In this document: piece after piece, positions 5,354-6,556 of the stretch
How the letters are laid out: each line of letters opens with the position of its first letter
Numbering within the stretch: position 1 is the stretch's first letter
Origin: a bacterium
Lineage (GTDB): Bacteria; Latescibacterota; UBA2968; GCA-2709665
Direction of reading: 5' to 3'
NCBI GenBank assembly: GCA_027619145.1
Contig: JAQCGA010000236.1
Span: 1-6,556, forward strand
DNA: 6,556 bases
Notes under the pieces: generated by a model
Told to the model about the DNA's origin: nothing
The model's database searches: none
What the model saw: the letters and a program-made list of their open reading frames with translations, nothing else
Translations under genes and position numbers: made by a program

Positions 5354-6172
5354 ATGGTTGCAAATCCGCTGGTCTTACAGAAAGATTCGGATACCGAAAT
5401 TTACGGCATCAAGCTGGAAATGTTCGAGGGGCCGCTGGACTTGCTCCTGTTTCTGATTCGGAAGAACGAACTGGATATTTACGATATTCCAATTGCGGAT
5501 ATTACCCGGCAGTTTTTGGAATACGTGGACATCATCCAGAGTCTCGATCTGGAGCAGGCGGGCGATTTTGTGTTGATGGCGGCCACGCTGATGAAAATCA
5601 AGTCGCGGATGTTGCTGCCAGCAGAAGATGGAGATGAAGACGAGGTTGAGGACCCCCGGGAAGAACTGGTCCGCCGCCTGCTGGAATACCAGCAGTTCAA
5701 AGAGGTGGCTACCTGGCTGGAAAGCGAACAGGAGGCCAACCGGGATGCATTCTATCGGGGATCCGCGCTGGATCTGGAGGGCGTGAACGATGCGGCCGAC
5801 GATCCACTGGCCGCGTACCGGTCTGTGGGGCTGTTCGATTTGTTGTCCGCATTCAAGCAGGTTCTGATTACTGCACCCAAAGTGGAGTATCACGAGGTTG
5901 CCGAAGAAGGGGCCACATCAGAAGAGTGCGCAGAAACTGTGCTGGAAATGTTGTCGCAAAAAAACGGCCAGGTGTCGTTTACTGAACTGGTGGCAAACAG
6001 GTCGCGTATTGTGATGATTGTTACCTTTATTGCCCTTCTAGAGCTGATCAAGTCTGGAGAGGTGCTGATCCGGCAGGCAGAACCGGGGAGTGAGATCTGG
6101 ATTTATAAACAGGAAAAGGAAAGATCGGAAGACGGACCCGCCCCAGCTACAGAATCGGAGCCCCATGTCTGA
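5354..6172 (+). CDS. scpA: Segregation and condensation protein A (SMC kleisin)
   Basis: A 272-residue kleisin. The N-terminal SMC-neck-binding domain carries the signature FEGPLDLLLFLIRKNELDIYDIPIADITRQFLEYV (starting at residue 24) and LMKIKSRMLLP (79-89). An acidic linker (about 90-101) leads to a helical middle that binds ScpB. The C-terminal winged helix (about 190-255, VSFTELV...GEVLIRQ) binds the SMC head. ScpA closes the Smc ring and, with ScpB, helps compact and separate sister chromosomes. ATG at 5354 is supported by AGGA (5344-5347) six bases upstream. That site overlaps the HNH stop, which suggests translational coupling. The extreme C-terminus is Glu/Pro-rich and probably disordered. 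It overlaps scpB by 8 bases. No smc gene is visible, as is common. Confidence 0.96.
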   Translation: MVANPLVLQKDSDTEIYGIKLEMFEGPLDLLLFLIRKNELDIYDIPIADITRQFLEYVDIIQSLDLEQAGDFVLMAATLMKIKSRMLLPAEDGDEDEVEDPREELVRRLLEYQQFKEVATWLESEQEANRDAFYRGSALDLEGVNDAADDPLAAYRSVGLFDLLSAFKQVLITAPKVEYHEVAEEGATSEECAETVLEMLSQKNGQVSFTELVANRSRIVMIVTFIALLELIKSGEVLIRQAEPGSEIWIYKQEKERSEDGPAPATESEPHV

Positions 6173-6556
6173 GTCTCAGTCTTCTGAATCATTGATGCCG
6201 GATGAAAATGCCGGAAACCGGGGTGTCATTGAAGCGCTGCTGATTGCATCGGACGAACCGCTGGGTGCAGCCAAACTGGCTTCTGTGCTCAATGGGGTAG
6301 ATGCCCGGCAAGTACGTGCTTATGTGGACGAGTTGAACGAGGAATATGGCAATACCGGCCGGAGTTTTAAAATTACAGAGGTGGCCGGCGGGTACCAGTT
6401 GATGGTGCACCCGGAATATGCGGCCTGGATTCGGCGATTGTTGCGCGAGAAATCTCCGGCGCGGCTTTCTCCGGCGTCTCTTGAAACGCTGGCCATTATT
6501 GCGTTTAAGCAACCCCTTATCAAGGCCGAAGTAGAACACATCCGGGGTGTTGCCGT
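6165..6556 (+). CDS. scpB: Segregation and condensation protein B, N-terminal part
   Basis: The frame from ATG 6165 is open to the window edge: 130 complete codons, C-terminus missing. After a short Ser/Glu-rich start, the protein has GVIEALLIASDEPL (20-33) and EVAGGYQLMVHPEY (72-85), forming the first winged helix. LSPASLETLAIIAFKQPL (101-118) then begins the second. These are the classic ScpB signatures. ScpB dimerises and binds the middle of ScpA, regulating the Smc-kleisin ring. The start overlaps the scpA end (stop 6170-6172) by 8 bases, and CGGAG (6156-6160) lies four bases upstream, so translation is probably coupled. An in-frame ATG at 6195 is possible but would remove only the unconserved tip. 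Confidence 0.95.
   Translation, partial: MSESQSSESLMPDENAGNRGVIEALLIASDEPLGAAKLASVLNGVDARQVRAYVDELNEEYGNTGRSFKITEVAGGYQLMVHPEYAAWIRRLLREKSPARLSPASLETLAIIAFKQPLIKAEVEHIRGVA

Noticed and set aside
5375..5893. 172-residue minus-strand frame over scpA
   Set aside because: Antisense to scpA; Gln/His-rich composition typical of reversed coding sequence.

Overview
The window is 6.5 kb of compact bacterial chromosome with roughly even base composition. It carries housekeeping genes from one strand plus the start of one divergent transporter gene. The σ70-like promoters (one a textbook TTGACA-17-TATACT), Shine-Dalgarno sites and the gene set (efp, accB, accC, gcvH, scpA, scpB, a PilZ protein, a TPR protein) point to a free-living, probably Gram-negative-type bacterium. 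The phylum cannot be fixed from the sequence. My guess is an under-sampled lineage rather than a well-known enterobacterium or bacillus, but that is inference. I see no tRNA, rRNA, IS element, CRISPR array or prophage.

Layout. Positions 1-181, minus strand: the N-terminal 60 codons of a CHR-family (chromate-transporter-like) membrane protein, cut by the window edge. Its promoter lies at 251-279 with a perfect inverted repeat over the -35. Positions 182-428: divergent intergenic region. Positions 429-740: small PilZ (c-di-GMP receptor-type) protein. A strong promoter at 783-811 then starts a five-gene plus-strand run: a TPR protein (854-1636), elongation factor P (1668-2225), the biotin carrier AccB (2270-2737), biotin carboxylase AccC (2888-4246) and the lipoyl carrier GcvH (4299-4682). 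A second promoter (4729-4757), with a 12-bp palindrome in its spacer, starts the last run: an HNH nuclease-type protein (4820-5344), ScpA (5354-6172) and ScpB (6165 to the window edge).

Functional picture. AccB and AccC form the biotin-carboxylation half of acetyl-CoA carboxylase, which begins fatty-acid synthesis. GcvH is a structurally related lipoyl-domain carrier of the glycine cleavage system. EF-P rescues ribosomes stalled on polyproline. ScpA and ScpB are the kleisin and its partner in SMC condensin, used in chromosome segregation. The gene-content calls are firm.

The less ordinary signals are regulatory: an intrinsic-terminator-shaped hairpin between accB and accC, with upstream sequences that could form alternative pairings (possible attenuation); palindromes in two promoters; and an HNH gene sitting directly in front of scpAB. 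The accC reading frame can be extended upstream through the terminator, but the evidence favours a TTG start at 2888. I found no convincing undescribed multi-gene system.
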